Below, in pieces: positions 1-10,385 of a stretch of DNA of 64,000 nt (position 1 is its first letter; each line of letters starts with the position of its first letter). Origin of the DNA: Anthoceros angustus (lineage: Eukaryota; Streptophyta; Anthocerotopsida; Anthocerotales; Anthocerotaceae); the NCBI GenBank assembly GCA_010909165.1, contig MU008161.1, positions 744,001-808,000 of the forward strand. Direction: 5' to 3'. The notes below the pieces were generated by a model. It searched no databases. It was not told where the DNA came from and worked only from the letters and a program-made list of their open reading frames with translations. A program made the position numbers and the translations under genes.

Positions 1-1
1 T

Positions 2-178
2 ATGAGGAATGTGAAATTCATCAATACGGTTTTGTCGGGCTCAACGTTTGATGGAGCGAATCTGGAAGGAGCAGATTTCGAAGATGCTCTCATCGGATAT
101 GTGGATATCCAAAAGCTCTGTAGGAACCCAACACTGCCTGAGGACAGCAGGGACCTGTTAGGGTGCAAACGGCGTTGA
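2..178 (+). CDS. C-terminal exon of a thylakoid-lumen pentapeptide-repeat protein (partial)
   Basis: A reading frame open from the window edge encodes 58 residues and ends at TGA 176-178. It contains pentapeptide-repeat steps (STFDGANLEGADFEDA) followed by the tail IGYVDIQKLCRN and a final LGC. I recognise that tail from plant thylakoid lumenal pentapeptide proteins of the TL15/TL17 type, which form a right-handed quadrilateral beta-helix in the lumen and have no known enzymatic activity. The N-terminus, the transit peptide and most repeats lie outside the window, so the exact paralogue cannot be decided. The exon may begin upstream of position 1. The next gene is convergent. Confidence 0.8.
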   Translation: MRNVKFINTVLSGSTFDGANLEGADFEDALIGYVDIQKLCRNPTLPEDSRDLLGCKRR

Positions 179-688
179 TTGTGCGTCTGGCACGTCCGCT
201 GTCGTCATTTATGCATTTGTAGAGTTCCACGTCGTAAACGCCACTAGTCACATGAATTGCATAAAGCTCCCGGCTTTATTAGGTCTCACGCAGATTCATC
301 AGGTCAGCGTCAAGTGTACAATGGTACCAACAAGCTGGTACTCCTGAAACTCGTATGACCCCAATCAATAAGGCCATAGGCATTGAATCATTGACTAAAT
401 AACCAGTACTGACTTGCATCTCTCGCTATGGGACTTGACCAAAGGCTAACGATTAGACATGACAGTTCAAAATTTCGATTCAGCCCCACAAGAAAACAGA
501 GAGATGACGGTAAGTTAGCATTCTGTGTTTCAAAAAATGAAACGAGCTACAGCAATCAGACTTGTCTTTCCAAGTACCCCCTAACTACATTATATGACAA
601 AGCCTTCCTGGTTTTGATGAGTCCTAAAACCTTGAAAGCAGCCAAAGGCAATTTTTTACATCAGCCATGCCGTTTGTTAGGACTGCCA
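179..688. other. Convergent intergenic region (two 3' ends)
   Basis: About 510 bases lie between the stop of the lumenal-protein gene (+) and the stop of the hnRNP gene (-). They should hold both 3' UTRs. ORFs running out of it to the right are antisense to the glycine-rich exon and look spurious. I see no RNA gene or repeat here. Confidence 0.5.
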
Positions 689-3120
689 TTAATTTCTGCC
701 ATATGGATGATATCGTCCATTGCTGTTACTGGTGCCATAGCCCCGACTGCTGCCATATCCACCACTATAGCCCCCACTGGAGCCGTAACCACCACCATAT
801 CCACTGCCACTGTAGCTCCCATAACCACCCATGCTTCCATATCCTTCAGTACCATCGTAACCACCCATCATGCCACTGGCGTAACCACCACTTAGGCCCC
901 CCCCATAGCCTAAGCTGCCTCCATATCCTCCACCAAGGGAACCACTGCCGTAGCTTCCGACACCAATCCCACTGCCTCCATAGGCTCCTCCATATCCTCC
1001 ACTTCCATAGCCCCCACCGTAACCGCCGCTGCCATAGCCACCGCCGTAGCCACCTCCTCGTCCCCCATAAGCTCCACCGGACCTGTAGGAACCACTGCTG
1101 TACCCACCACTGATAGCGCCATAGCCCCCCTCTGCAGCATAACCACCATAGCTGCCACTGCTAGGACCATAACCGCCACCCCTGCTACCAGGTCCATAGC
1201 CAGGACTTTCTTGCATCGTCCGTTTGGGTTCTGCTTTCTTTATCTCAACCTAAATGACCAATAATGGAGTTCAGGGAATCCAGGCATAAGCCGTGCGCAA
1301 TATGATATCACAGCAGAGCCAACATTCTCAGCACAGGGAACGAACAAAAGCAGTCAAAGAAAGTCAATTACCTGCTTTCCACCCAGCTCATGCATCTTGC
1401 CATGAGCAAGGATCTCTTCTACGGTCTGCTCATTATCGAAGGTTACAAAACCAAAACCTCTCGACCTGCCAGTGCTGTGATCCTGCATGATCTGATGCTC
1501 CACAACATTGCCGAACCGCGTGAAGTAACTTTTAAATTCATCTGCATACGAAATGCCCACACAACAAAATCATTTCAGGGTCACAACACGAACATCATGA
1601 CAGGTATCTTCCCACAAAAGTGTAACAGAAACACTATCAAGCAGAAATTCACCATACGCCCAACATGTTGCCACCCATGCACATGGGGATACCTTGGGCA
1701 ACACACAAGAGTACAACATGGGCAACCACACAGCATGTCAAAGCTACAAAACAAAGATGAAGTATGCAGAATAAAGCAGTAATCACAGCATCTCCAAAGT
1801 AGGGCCCCTGCGCTGCTCGTACACCTGAAGCGTGAGGAGGGAGCCTCACATGAACTTTGGGCCATAGCATCTAAATCCATGGCTTGAGCAGAGGGTGAAG
1901 TTTTCACTATGGCGTGTATGACCACTACCACCCCACTAAAGTAGTACTAGAGTACCAAAGATCCAAAGAGAACTACTTCTAACATAGATCATAAGCATAC
2001 CATCTGTAATAGAGGGTGGTATGCCACCAACAAATATCTTCTTAGTCTTCGGTCCTTTAGTTGCTGCCATATTTTCACGAGGAACTGACTTTTTGGCCTC
2101 CACCTGCAGCTAGCTCTAGTAAGATCACCTTTCACCACTAAAATCCCACACATCTTCCCAAACCGGGAGATGAAAGCACCACAAATAGACATATTGTCAG
2201 TGAGTAGACCTAAACAGGAGAGGACCCAGACTGTGCAGAGGGCAGTAGGAGGTGGGTTTGTCACACCAATGGGGGTTCAGTGTCAATCTTTGGTCATGCT
2301 CACCGTTCTTCCGTCTATTACATGCTTGTCTTGCACGACAGCATCACACACAGAAGGCTCGGCGAAGGTAACAAATCCAAACCCTCGCGGATGGCCTGTG
2401 TTACGGTCCTTCATGATAACAGCATCGGTGATCTCTCCATACTTCTTGAAATGGCTGGTCAGGTTGTCTGTAGGTTACAATCACGCACAGAAAAGAAAAG
2501 GAAAGATGAGAAACGAAGGGCAATCGCGGAGGAGAATGCAAGTGGCAAATCGTGACAAAGAAAGAACTTCGTAGTACCTGTTGTGGTGTCCCATGATAGA
2601 CCTCCGATGAAGATCTTGCCACTATCATACGACGGGTAGTTGAAGTTAGGTACCGGAGCGGTTAGCTAGCCATGGGAAGAGGATGAGGGGGAAGGACAGC
2701 ATAGCATACCGCAAGCGAAGATGCATGCCATGCACGACCTGCCATTCCACGCCACAAGCACACAGACGCAGAGGGGAAGGTCTACAACTAAAACCTACAG
2801 CTACAACTACGAGAGCTACATCTAAAGCTAGAGCCAAGGAAGGCCAAACTGTCAACTAACCCTGAACTGGACGTCTTTCCTGCGGAGCCGTCCGGTGAAT
2901 CCTTTGCTTCACTCTCTACCTTATCCTCCTTGTCTGAACCTCCATTCTGCATACTGTCCTGCTCCTGATCCTGAGGACTCTGCGGCGGCTGCTGCTGCTG
3001 CTGCTCGGGGGAAGGCTGCTCCTGTGCAGGCTGCCCATGGTCAGCATCCGCGTCTAAATGCACGGCAGCCTCTGGCATGCCGGAATCTTGTTCAGTCATC
3101 TGCTGCTCGTCCATGGGCAT
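689..3120 (-). CDS. Two-RRM glycine-rich hnRNP (plant RNP1 / Musashi-like type)
   Basis: Six exons can be placed: 3120-2857, 2665-2578, 2467-2304, 2103-2001, 1541-1372 and 1249-689. They join in phase to about 449 codons. The N-terminus is acidic and Gln-rich with a poly-Q run. RRM1 carries KIFIGGLSWDTT (RNP2) and RGFGFVTF (RNP1). RRM2 carries KKIFVGGIPPSITD and again RGFGFVTF after HQIMQDHSTGRS. The last exon encodes a tail of about 175 residues made of GYGG/GSYG repeats ending HPYGRN. This is the architecture of plant heterogeneous nuclear ribonucleoproteins that bind mRNA in nucleus and cytoplasm; the Gly/Tyr tail is the type that supports condensate formation (family knowledge). The exon-1 donor (2857) is the least certain boundary: a stronger-looking donor 4 bases earlier would create a stop. 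Large antisense ORFs over the Gly-rich exon are shadows. Confidence 0.9.
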
Positions 3121-3969
3121 GTCTACAGCAGCAGCCGCGCACCAGACACAACCTAGAGCTTAGGACCAATCTCAAAGCAACAAGAACGGAGATGCTACCC
3201 TGCTAGACGCGCTGAGCCGCGCTGCGCCTACCCTGTATGTGGACGCGCAGGCTGGTCTGAGTGGTCAGTTCGGAGCATGTGAGGCCCGGTGGCGTGCGTG
3301 ATGCTTGTGGGATGAGCAGATTGCCTGCGTGGGGTGCGCTACCGAACGGAGGGTGGCTACCGAACAGTTCCTGTGTGACCCCTGCGGCCGCGGCGCCCTC
3401 CCCTACCTCCCTCTCTACCCGCCTCGGCCTCTGCCTCTTCCTCTGCCGGCCTCTTCGCCCAAGCCAAGACGGCACAGGCAAGAAAATAAGACGCGCACCA
3501 CAAGCCACAGCCGAGCCAAAGGCAAGCCTGAATGGGGATGCGATGGGCGACAAGATGCACCACCAACTCTGCCTTCCACCGCCGTCTTGCCTCGATCGGC
3601 ACCCTCTGCTTTCAGATGGGCAGTTATTGAGCTGCGAGTTTCTACTCGCTCTTGCGGTCCACTTCCACTTCCAATCCTTCTTACCTACGACTCATATATA
3701 TAGCCTGTGAAAACCAGTAACTTCTTTTTTCCTCGCGACGAATTAAAAACCTCGCTATATTACTTCTGTATCTTGTAGAAGACGAAGAAGTATATTAAAG
3801 TCCACTAAGGACGGAATTTCCGTCATGGGACTGAAAAGACAGATATATAGAGAAAAGTATTGAAGTTTGACCGCTATTCTGAATTTCCTAAGTATAAGTA
3901 GTGTGAAGTAAACCAAATATCTAGCAGGTTGAAAGACGGGATATATTCTGCCCTATAATCCCATATTTG
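3121..3969. other. 5' leader/promoter side of the hnRNP gene and spacer
   Basis: The stretch 3121-3600 is GC-rich and directly upstream of the hnRNP start codon on the minus strand, so it probably holds the 5' UTR and promoter. The DNA then becomes AT-rich (3700-3970) up to the LINE relic. No coding signature or RNA gene is visible, and the overlapping ORFs in several frames are compositional. Confidence 0.4.
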
Positions 3970-4725
3970 TTTTAAGCAAACATCTGTATGAACAGGGTCA
4001 GGAAAAGAGAAGAAACTTCGGAGCCAAGATCAAGCTGCTGTGAATAAGTTGACAAAAGCATTCTTGATATCCTCGTAGATGGGGCATACGAAAACAAAAT
4101 GTTCCTCAGTCTCAACTTCCCTGTTGCATAACCTGCATATTCTGGTCTCCTTATGTGGCTTGGGATGCAGCCATCTATCAATCTCAATCTTGAGACGGTG
4201 AGAGCCCACACGAAAATGACCTATAATCATCCAAAGGTTGATATACACATGGTTGCGGAGAAAGAGTGGAAGCAAGGTTCTCCAAGACTTGGAGAGAATA
4301 CGGAAAAATTGTTTGTAAGTCTGGAGTTTAGTGGGTAAGGATCCGGAGACAGGGAACTAGGTGTAGGAGAGATAGGTGGATTGCAATTCATTGCCAATGG
4401 ACCTATTGGAAGGAGGAGGCAAAAATTGGAAGAGGGGGTGTCCTGGGAGACTTTCCGGACAGAAGCCAAGCTTCCGTAGCCAAGTAGAAGATTGAGCATA
4501 CCAGCAAGTCTTGCTACCTATACAAGCTAACTTCTGAGAGTATTGGAAGACAAGGAGGAGGTACGAGGGAGTGGAGGTGGGGTGATTGGACTGAGCTTCC
4601 TCTACAGAATAGAGATGGTACGGGAAACTGGTTGGACGAAACAGACCCTCAAGCTCAAGCGGGAAAGTGGCAAACTCTGCACAAAAGATAGCTAGGGGGA
4701 TAGACTTAAAGGAATTAATGGACAT
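3970..4725 (-). mobile_element. Non-LTR (LINE) reverse transcriptase C-terminal relic
   Basis: Two minus-strand frames read as the tail of a LINE ORF2. At 4725-4357 there is FPLELEGLFR, then KTCWYAQSSTWLRKLGF, the segment that follows the thumb in many plant and animal LINEs. At 4275-4030 there is FRVGSHRLKIEIDRW, then CRLCNREVETEEHFVF and CPIYEDI, the terminal CCHC-type zinc-binding motif. The two blocks are in different frames and the polymerase core is absent, so this is a 5'-truncated, decayed copy. It abuts the copia element that starts about 15-20 bases beyond it, suggesting nested or adjacent insertions. Confidence 0.65.
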
Positions 4726-4739
4726 TAGTCGTTAGGTTA

Positions 4740-4892
4740 ATTACATGACTACTAGTTTTATAATCAGTTACAACGAACAAAACAACTTCTGAATATGTGT
4801 ACCATTGCTGCTGAATTTATATAACCGTTTTTACTTTTCTCCTGCACACTGCAGTGGCCGCTCGTGCCTCTCCGCGTGTCCGCATCGCATCA
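4740..4892 (+). repeat. Partial 5' LTR of the copia element
   Basis: The sequence immediately upstream of the primer-binding site carries a TATA-like atttatataa at about 4815-4824 and a GC-rich stretch ending in ca before the PBS, as expected for a short copia LTR. Its left end cannot be fixed because no second LTR exists in the window. Confidence 0.45.
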
Positions 4893-4905
4893 TGGTATCA
4901 GAGCC
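4893..4905 (+). other. Primer-binding site complementary to initiator tRNA-Met
   Basis: tggtatcagagcc matches the standard plant Ty1/copia PBS that pairs with the 3' end of initiator tRNA-Met. It lies directly after the partial LTR and before the Gag region. Confidence 0.85.
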
Positions 4906-5659
4906 ACCTGCTCATCGATCCATGCACGAGCGCAGATAATTGACACATCAAGATGCCGAAGCGCGGGACTGCCCCTCGTGCGCCTCGAAGGAACGTCCGG
5001 ATAGGATCCGATATCGCTTCCTCACAAAGGAGAGGATTTATTTGCTCGGGCTGTCTTGAGGACGATCGGCAATCTCGCTTGTTCATACCCACCGATCGCC
5101 CTCTCACGGTGCAGGAGGCGATCCGTCATCCGCTCTCATCGCAATTATCCGGTAAGACTTTCACCACCGACAATGCCACAAAGAAGGCGCCCCGACAGGC
5201 AAGCGAAGCATGATGAACTCCTTGTTGCAAACGCACATATTCGCGACCTTGAAGATTTGGTGCAAAGTCTGATTACCGGCATTAAGCAGTTGTATCTGAT
5301 TTGCGAATCCCGTGATAGTGCACAGCATGCTCACATGGCTGCCTTGATCGTAGCTGGGCATCAACGCGCTGCCCAATACTGACTCAACTGTGTAGATGAC
5401 ATACAACCAGGGCGTTTTCCCAGGGACGGATCTGAAGAAGAATTTGACCTGGACTTGAGCGGCATCGTTGACTCGGCAGGAGATCCCGACTCGGAGCCCT
5501 TTGAAGGAGATCAAGCACAACAGCCCACATCTCCAGAATCAAGGGCACCACAGTTCAACTTTGGCTTTGGCCCTACTGGTGGCCCTTTCAATTTTGCTCC
5601 GGGTTTCCTCCCACAAGGAATAGCAGGAACAGCTCGAGGAGGCACAACACCGACTGGAG

Positions 5660-6624
5660 GTGCTTATGGAGCATATGGAGGCTTTGTGCCACAAGCACCT
5701 CAGAAACACACCTACACTAGTGAATCCTGCATCAACTACTCCACCTATTGTTCCTGCCACAGCTTTCAGCTCAACGGGGGCTACTACATCAATCATAGCA
5801 GCTCTTCCTCCAACTACCCTGAAGATCGAATTCAGGGATAAGGATTGTTTCAATGGAAACGACTACAACATTTGGTCAATGCGATTGACTCAAATACTGG
5901 AGGAGAATGAGCTCATGACCATTGTTGATGGGAGCGAGCCCATCCCTACTGTACAGCCTGCTAATGCAACGGCTGCTACAGCAACCAACGCAGCTAACAT
6001 TCTACAATGGCAAAGAAAGGATGGACAAGCCCGTTCTATTCTTATTGCTTCCCTTGACAAAAACATTATGCCTCACACCCTGGGTGCTGACACCTCTGCT
6101 GCTGTGTGGCATAACTTCAGCCTTATTTACAAGGATAGGAGCAGTGCATCTCAACTGCATGCTCACAGGGAATTTTACAGCAAGAGGATGAAGGATAATG
6201 AGACTGTGGAATCATACATTAATAAGTTTGAGACAGGTGCAACTTAGGGCCATCAGGAACGACCCTAACGGGAGCGCAGTCATGTCCTTCCGCCTCCTTG
6301 CCAAAAACTACTGATCACTTTGTTAGCTCACAAAGTGCCAGGTCCTCGGTAACAACGTTTGGTGGGGCTCCGTCCTTAAGCTTGGAGGAGTTGCTGGGAG
6401 CACTCCTAGCTAAGGGACGTACCAAGGGTTTTCACAAAGGTAAGCAAGGCTCTCAGCAGAACTCGAGAATTCTCTCCTCTGGCAGGGGCAGAGGCAATTT
6501 CCGAGGCCGAGGGCGTGGAAGACAAGGACGTGGGGGTTTTTCTGCTCCAAGACAACCTAACCTTCAAAGGAAGACTTTCACATGTAATTGCTGTAAGATA
6601 CTAGGACATTATGAAAAAGATTGA
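5660..6624 (+). pseudogene. Copia Gag (capsid-like domain and zinc knuckle), broken
   Basis: The frame 5660-6247 carries the copia Gag core: FRDKDCFNGNDYNIWSMRL, then ARSILIASLDKNI, then the YINKF segment. A stop follows at 6245, and frame 6298-6624 resumes with a Gly/Arg-rich basic stretch and the nucleocapsid knuckle CNCCKILGHYEKD. That knuckle is missing its last cysteine: a TGA stands at the position, ending the frame. In an intact element this protein packages the RNA; here it is non-functional. Confidence 0.8.
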
Positions 6625-6627
6625 AGG

Positions 6628-7134
6628 ATGAACCGTGTTGGTGAACCTAGAAGGGAAGTCTCTACACGTGAATCTAACATAGCTACGAGCAAGCCTTCCT
6701 CTTCTAAGTCTCCATCTATTTTGGCAGTTTGCTTATCTTCCATACAAATTCAACCAGACATGTGGCTTTTAGATTCTGGAGCAACTAGCCACATCTGCTA
6801 TGATAGGTGCGCTTTCATTAACTTTGTCCCATCTGCTGACGATCACCAGTTTGTCCTGTTGGGTGACGACGGTGATCTAGCTATCAAGGGATCAGGATCT
6901 GTCATCATAGAGTTGCCAAGTTCAGACATACTAGTCCTATCAGGTGTGCTCTTTGTACCTTCTATGACCAAAAACTTGATGTCAGTTATGAAACTTGCTG
7001 AGGAATATACCTGTAGGGTCTGTTTTGATCACATTGGTTGCTCAATTTCAAGCATACCTGATTGGGACGAGATCTTTCCCGGTACGCCTTTCAATGACCT
7101 TTACTTGTTGAATGTAAGGACTATTACCCAATAA
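6628..7134 (+). pseudogene. Copia aspartic protease region, broken
   Basis: The frame contains WLLDSGATSHIC, the copia version of the retropepsin D-S/T-G active site, with the usual downstream block GDDGDLAIKGSGSVII. A stop at 7132-7134 separates it from the integrase frame, so no polyprotein is possible. Confidence 0.8.
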
Positions 7135-7164
7135 CCCTCTATCCATCTTAGCCAGTCACCTTCC

Positions 7165-7930
7165 TTGTCGCCAACCCAACTGTGGCATTGTAGGTTAGGT
7201 CATGTTAACTTTCAGTGTCTCTCTACCTTAGTGAACAACCCTATCTACCGAGACCAGTTATCATTCACTCTGGATAACCCTTGCTTGCTACACATAGTCC
7301 ATAGTGACATTTATGGCCCCATGTCCACTTCATCCTTTGGTGGTGCCTCCTACTTCATTACCTTCCTTGATGAGTGGAGTCGATACTGCACTGTTTATGT
7401 CTTGCACTACAAGAGTGAGGCCCTTTCTTGTTTCCAAGATTACTTAGCAATAGCCCAGCGACAGACTAGCAGCAAACTCAAAATTATACGGACTGACAAT
7501 GGTGGTAAATACACTAGCCATGCCTTTTCGACTTTCTGTGCTACAGAGGAAGTGATTCATCAACTCACTGTCCCATTACACTCCGGCACAAAATGCTTTT
7601 GCCGAGAGTAAGAACAGGACACTCCAAGAAGCGACACTCTCGAGCTTATCATTTGCTGGTCTCACAAGGGCATATTGGGCTGAAGTTCTCGTAGCTGCTA
7701 ATTATGTGCAGAACAGATTGCCCACCAAGGAGCTGGGTCTCACAACACCATATGAACGCTGGACAGGCAAGAAGCCTCGCATCACACATCTGCGGATATT
7801 TGGCAGTCCAGCATATGCTTTTGTACCTTCCAGTTTACGCAGTAAGCTAGATCCTAAAGCTGTTCGACGTTTATTCGTTGGCTATTTTGAAGACGTTAAA
7901 GGTTACAAGCTTTTCGACCCCGGCACATGA
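7165..7930 (+). pseudogene. Copia integrase, frameshifted
   Basis: The frame opens with LWHCRLGHVNF, the first half of the HHCC zinc domain. The C-x2-C half is missing because about 20 residues before HSDIYGPM are deleted. The catalytic core has its first Asp in HSDIYGPM and the second in IRTDNGGKY. Near 7590-7610 the frame shifts, so the third acidic residue and the C-terminal part (ending with ERWTGKKP, LRIFGSPAY and VGYFEDVKGYKLFDP) are read in another frame, 7706-7930. The zinc-domain deletion and the frameshift each inactivate it. Confidence 0.8.
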
Positions 7931-8265
7931 CAACTGTCATATTCCCGCAGTGTTATCTTCCACGAAAATGCATTATTGCGTCGACATGATGCTACCCTCT
8001 CTCCAGCTTCTGAGCCTTCCCCCGTATCCATACATGGTGATGATGATGAGATTGACTTTTTTCTGACCCTCCTACACTTCGTACCTCCTCCCGTCACAGA
8101 CCTCCCAAACACGAATGGTCAGAACCACCCTTTATTGCTGGCGTAGCTTCTCACAGTCCACCAGTAAGCTTTGACACTTCAGAACCAGCCACTTACCATG
8201 AAGCCATCACTGGCTCCGAGGCTGAACATTGGAAGAAAGCCATAGATTCATAATACAACTCCCTC

Positions 8266-8964
8266 ATGGCCAATAACACTTGGAAGCTTGTAAATTTACC
8301 CAAAGGCCGTAAGCCAGTTTCCTGTAAGTGGGTATTTAAGAAGAAGCTTAATACAGATGGAAGTGTGGGGCGCTATAAGGCTAGACTAGTTGCCAAAGGT
8401 TACAGCCAGGTTGTTGGTCTAGATTATAATGAGTCCTTTGCCCCAGTTGTCAAGTCCACCTCCATTAGGATATTGCTTTAATTGGCAGCACACTATGGCC
8501 TCCTCATCCATCAACTTGATGTCAAAATAGCTTTCCTGATTGGATCATTTGAAGAAGAAATATACATGTGTCAGCCAGAAGGTTTTAAAGTGGATATAAA
8601 GAAAGTATGTTTGCTGTTGAAGACTTCATACGGACTTAAGCAGTCCAGCAGGGCTTGGAACGAGACCTTCCATGTCTTGCTTATTGAGTTGGGATTCATA
8701 TGCCTTGACGAAGATAGTAGTGTCTACATTTTATGGGAAGGAGACGATTTTCTCATCTTGACAATCTATGTAGAGGACAACTTCCTCTTTTGCACTTCAG
8801 CACCTTTGATGGCTAGAATTAAGAGTATACTGCTGTCCCGTTTTGACATGACCGATTTGGGCCAATTAAGTTTTTCCCTTGGTGTACAGTTTCACTTTTC
8901 AGATGAGAGACACACTATTCAAGGAGAAGCTTGCTCCATGTTTGCTAATGTACATGGTGAGTAG
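8266..8964 (+). pseudogene. Copia reverse transcriptase, interrupted and catalytically altered
   Basis: Frame 8266-8481 carries NTWKLVNLPKGRKPVSCKWV and RYKARLVAKGYSQ, the start of copia RT. A TAA at 8479-8481 interrupts the palm. Frame 8482-8964 continues with QLDVKIAFLIGSFEEEIYM and YGLKQSSRAWNE. The active site reads IYVEDNFLF instead of the canonical YVDD, so one catalytic Asp is Glu. The frame runs out shortly after FSLGVQFHFSDE, before RNase H. Confidence 0.85.
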
Positions 8965-9135
8965 GCTTTAGCCGAAGCCTTAATTTAACTTATTGTAGTC
9001 TTTTCCATAAATTAAATTATTAATGTTGTATTTTTTTCATAAATCAAATCATTAGTGCCATGGGACAACGAGGTGACCCCTTGTACATATACTCCCTTCC
9101 ATACCGCTGGCACTCCGACATCGGACAGACTTTCG

Positions 9136-9351
9136 GAGCCAATATGTAGGTGGGAACGGAATCGCCAGCAATTGCTTTTGTTTTTGAGGCTGAAATACAT
9201 GGGTGGCAACGGAAATTCCAGCAGTTGTTTTAGTTTATGGTCAGAGCCAATATGTAGGTGGAAACGGAATCTCCAGCAATTGCTTTTGTTTTTGAGGCTG
9301 AAATACGTGGGTGGCAACGGAAACTCCAGCAATTGCTTAAGTTTATCGTCT
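9136..9351. repeat. 108-bp tandem duplication built of about 54-bp half-units
   Basis: gagccaatatgtaggtgg starts at 9136 and again at 9244, giving two 108-bp copies. Each copy splits into two related halves (aatatgtaggtgg.aacgga and aatacatgggtggcaacgga, each followed by a ccagca.ttg block), so there are four diverged units of about 54 bp. The array lies just downstream, in minus-strand orientation, of the tRNA-Arg-like sequence and could be the body of a tRNA-derived SINE. Confidence 0.8.
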
Positions 9352-9390
9352 TGACAGCAATGGAGGAGAAAATAATTAAGTCCGTCCGAT

Positions 9391-9463
9391 CGACCACAGG
9401 GATATTCGAACCCACGACCTTCGGATCCGAAGTTCAACGCGCTAATCTACTGCGTTAGGGGGG
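9391..9463 (-). tRNA. tRNA-Arg(TCG)-like sequence, probably pseudogene or SINE head
   Basis: The minus strand reads as a 73-nt tRNA. It has an A box in the D arm (acgcagtagattagcgcg), an anticodon loop CTTCGGA giving anticodon TCG, and a B box gggttcgaat, ending in ctgtggtcg. This follows the layout of plant tRNA-Arg(TCG). The 5' acceptor strand is replaced by a run of C and does not pair with the 3' strand, the T stem carries an AT insertion/shift, and one anticodon-stem pair is lost. A T4 run lies about 20 bases downstream. I read it as a decayed tRNA gene or the Pol III head of a SINE. Confidence 0.6.
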
Positions 9464-9893
9464 AGTTGTTTTTCTACTAATTAATACTTAACGCCATAAA
9501 TTATTGTATCTCTCTTCCTCTCATAGGGGACCTCGTACCCTGAGGGAAGCAAAAGAAGGACGGCCCTCCAGACAGATCAGAAGGTGAAACAGGTCTCCTA
9601 TACACCAGAAACAATGGGAAGCGTGAATTCGAAGTCGGCTGCGGAGAAGCCGCAGGATCTGAAGACCACAAACAGCAAGCTCAAACAATGTCATCGGGGG
9701 GCCTCATTTCTGCCGACCACGTTATTTGTGCTTGCCTCCAAAGGCCTGTGCAAGAACTGGTGCCTTACACAAGGGCAGCCAGCTGAACTCACTGATTGTT
9801 TGAAGAGGACGGTGGTGGGCAGCTACCATGCCTGACGATACGTACATATGTCTGAGCCAACTGCGATTGCTGCAGCAGTCGCCCTGAAACCCA
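9464..9893. other. Spacer, 3' side of the Cys-rich gene
   Basis: The region lies between the tRNA-like relic and the stop codon of the minus-strand Cys-rich gene. It probably contains that gene's 3' UTR. An 83-codon plus-strand ORF (9584-9835) has no recognisable domain and I do not annotate it. Confidence 0.4.
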
Positions 9894-10385
9894 TCAGGGC
9901 TCACCGGCGGTGTCGTCGTCGAGGCGGAGCCCAAAGCAGAGACCGTATCCGCACTCCCCAGGCGTGCAGAGGATGCTGCTGTTTGCCGGCTCCAGGCACA
10001 CTCTGATCCCGATAAAGTCTACTTGCCCGCAGGCGCAGCAGGTCGAGCAGTCATCCGGGGTGGACGGCTCCTGCACGAGCTTGGGAGGCAACTCGGCGTC
10101 GCCGTTGGCATCCGAGATTAAGACGCAGATTTGGACGCCACAGAGGTCAAAGCACACCGCGTTCGGGAGCGGGCTGGTGGCGTTGAGGCAGACTGGGAGG
10201 CCGCCGGCGCCGTCCGCGTAGCAGCAGCTTCCGTCGTCCAGAATCACCACTTGCGCCGTCTCGGCTGGGGCTGCCGGAGCTGCCACGCCCGGTGGCTGTA
10301 CGGACGCATGAGTCTCTGCAGGAAGCGCGTATGCCGATGCCAAGCAGCAGAGGACGAGGGTGATCTTCAGGGCCAGGGCCGCCAT
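9894..10385 (-). CDS. Small secreted cysteine-rich protein, two-module, unknown function
   Basis: One exon of 163 codons is read from ATG 10385. An in-frame ATG exists at 10547, but the shorter start places a clear signal peptide first (MAALALKITLVLCCLASAYA). The mature part has 14 cysteines in two similar modules. Module 1 (about residues 50-85) runs CC, x9-10, VCLNAT, VCFDLCG, ICV. Module 2 (about 110-150) runs CSTCCACG, VCLEP, LCTPGECG, LCF. Each module has one N-glycosylation sequon (NAT, NSS). This suggests an internal duplication of a disulphide-rich apoplastic domain. I do not recognise the family; it could be a lineage-specific defence or signalling peptide, which is inference only. 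Confidence 0.65.
   Translation of the reverse strand: MAALALKITLVLCCLASAYALPAETHASVQPPGVAAPAAPAETAQVVILDDGSCCYADGAGGLPVCLNATSPLPNAVCFDLCGVQICVLISDANGDAELPPKLVQEPSTPDDCSTCCACGQVDFIGIRVCLEPANSSILCTPGECGYGLCFGLRLDDDTAGEP

Larger units (their letters stand above)
4740..8964 (+). mobile_element. Ty1/copia retrotransposon relic, 3'-truncated in reverse transcriptase
   Basis: The order is partial 5' LTR, tRNA-Met primer site, Gag, protease, integrase, reverse transcriptase, which is the copia order. The coding region is broken by stops and frameshifts, and the element ends inside RT near 8920-8964. RNase H, the polypurine tract and the 3' LTR are absent, and unrelated sequence follows. The copy cannot mobilise itself. 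The 5' boundary is approximate because only one LTR is present. Confidence 0.9.

Noticed and set aside
667-1113. Plus-strand ORFs (His/Pro-rich) opposite the glycine-rich exon
   Set aside because: They are antisense shadows of the GYGG repeat codons of the hnRNP gene.
8940-9060. Possible 3' LTR after the copia RT
   Set aside because: The sequence does not resemble the partial 5' LTR and only has short AT-rich near-repeats (cataaattaaattattaatg type).
9136-9351. Possible CRISPR-like array
   Set aside because: The units are directly adjacent without spacers, and the genome is eukaryotic; it is an ordinary tandem repeat.
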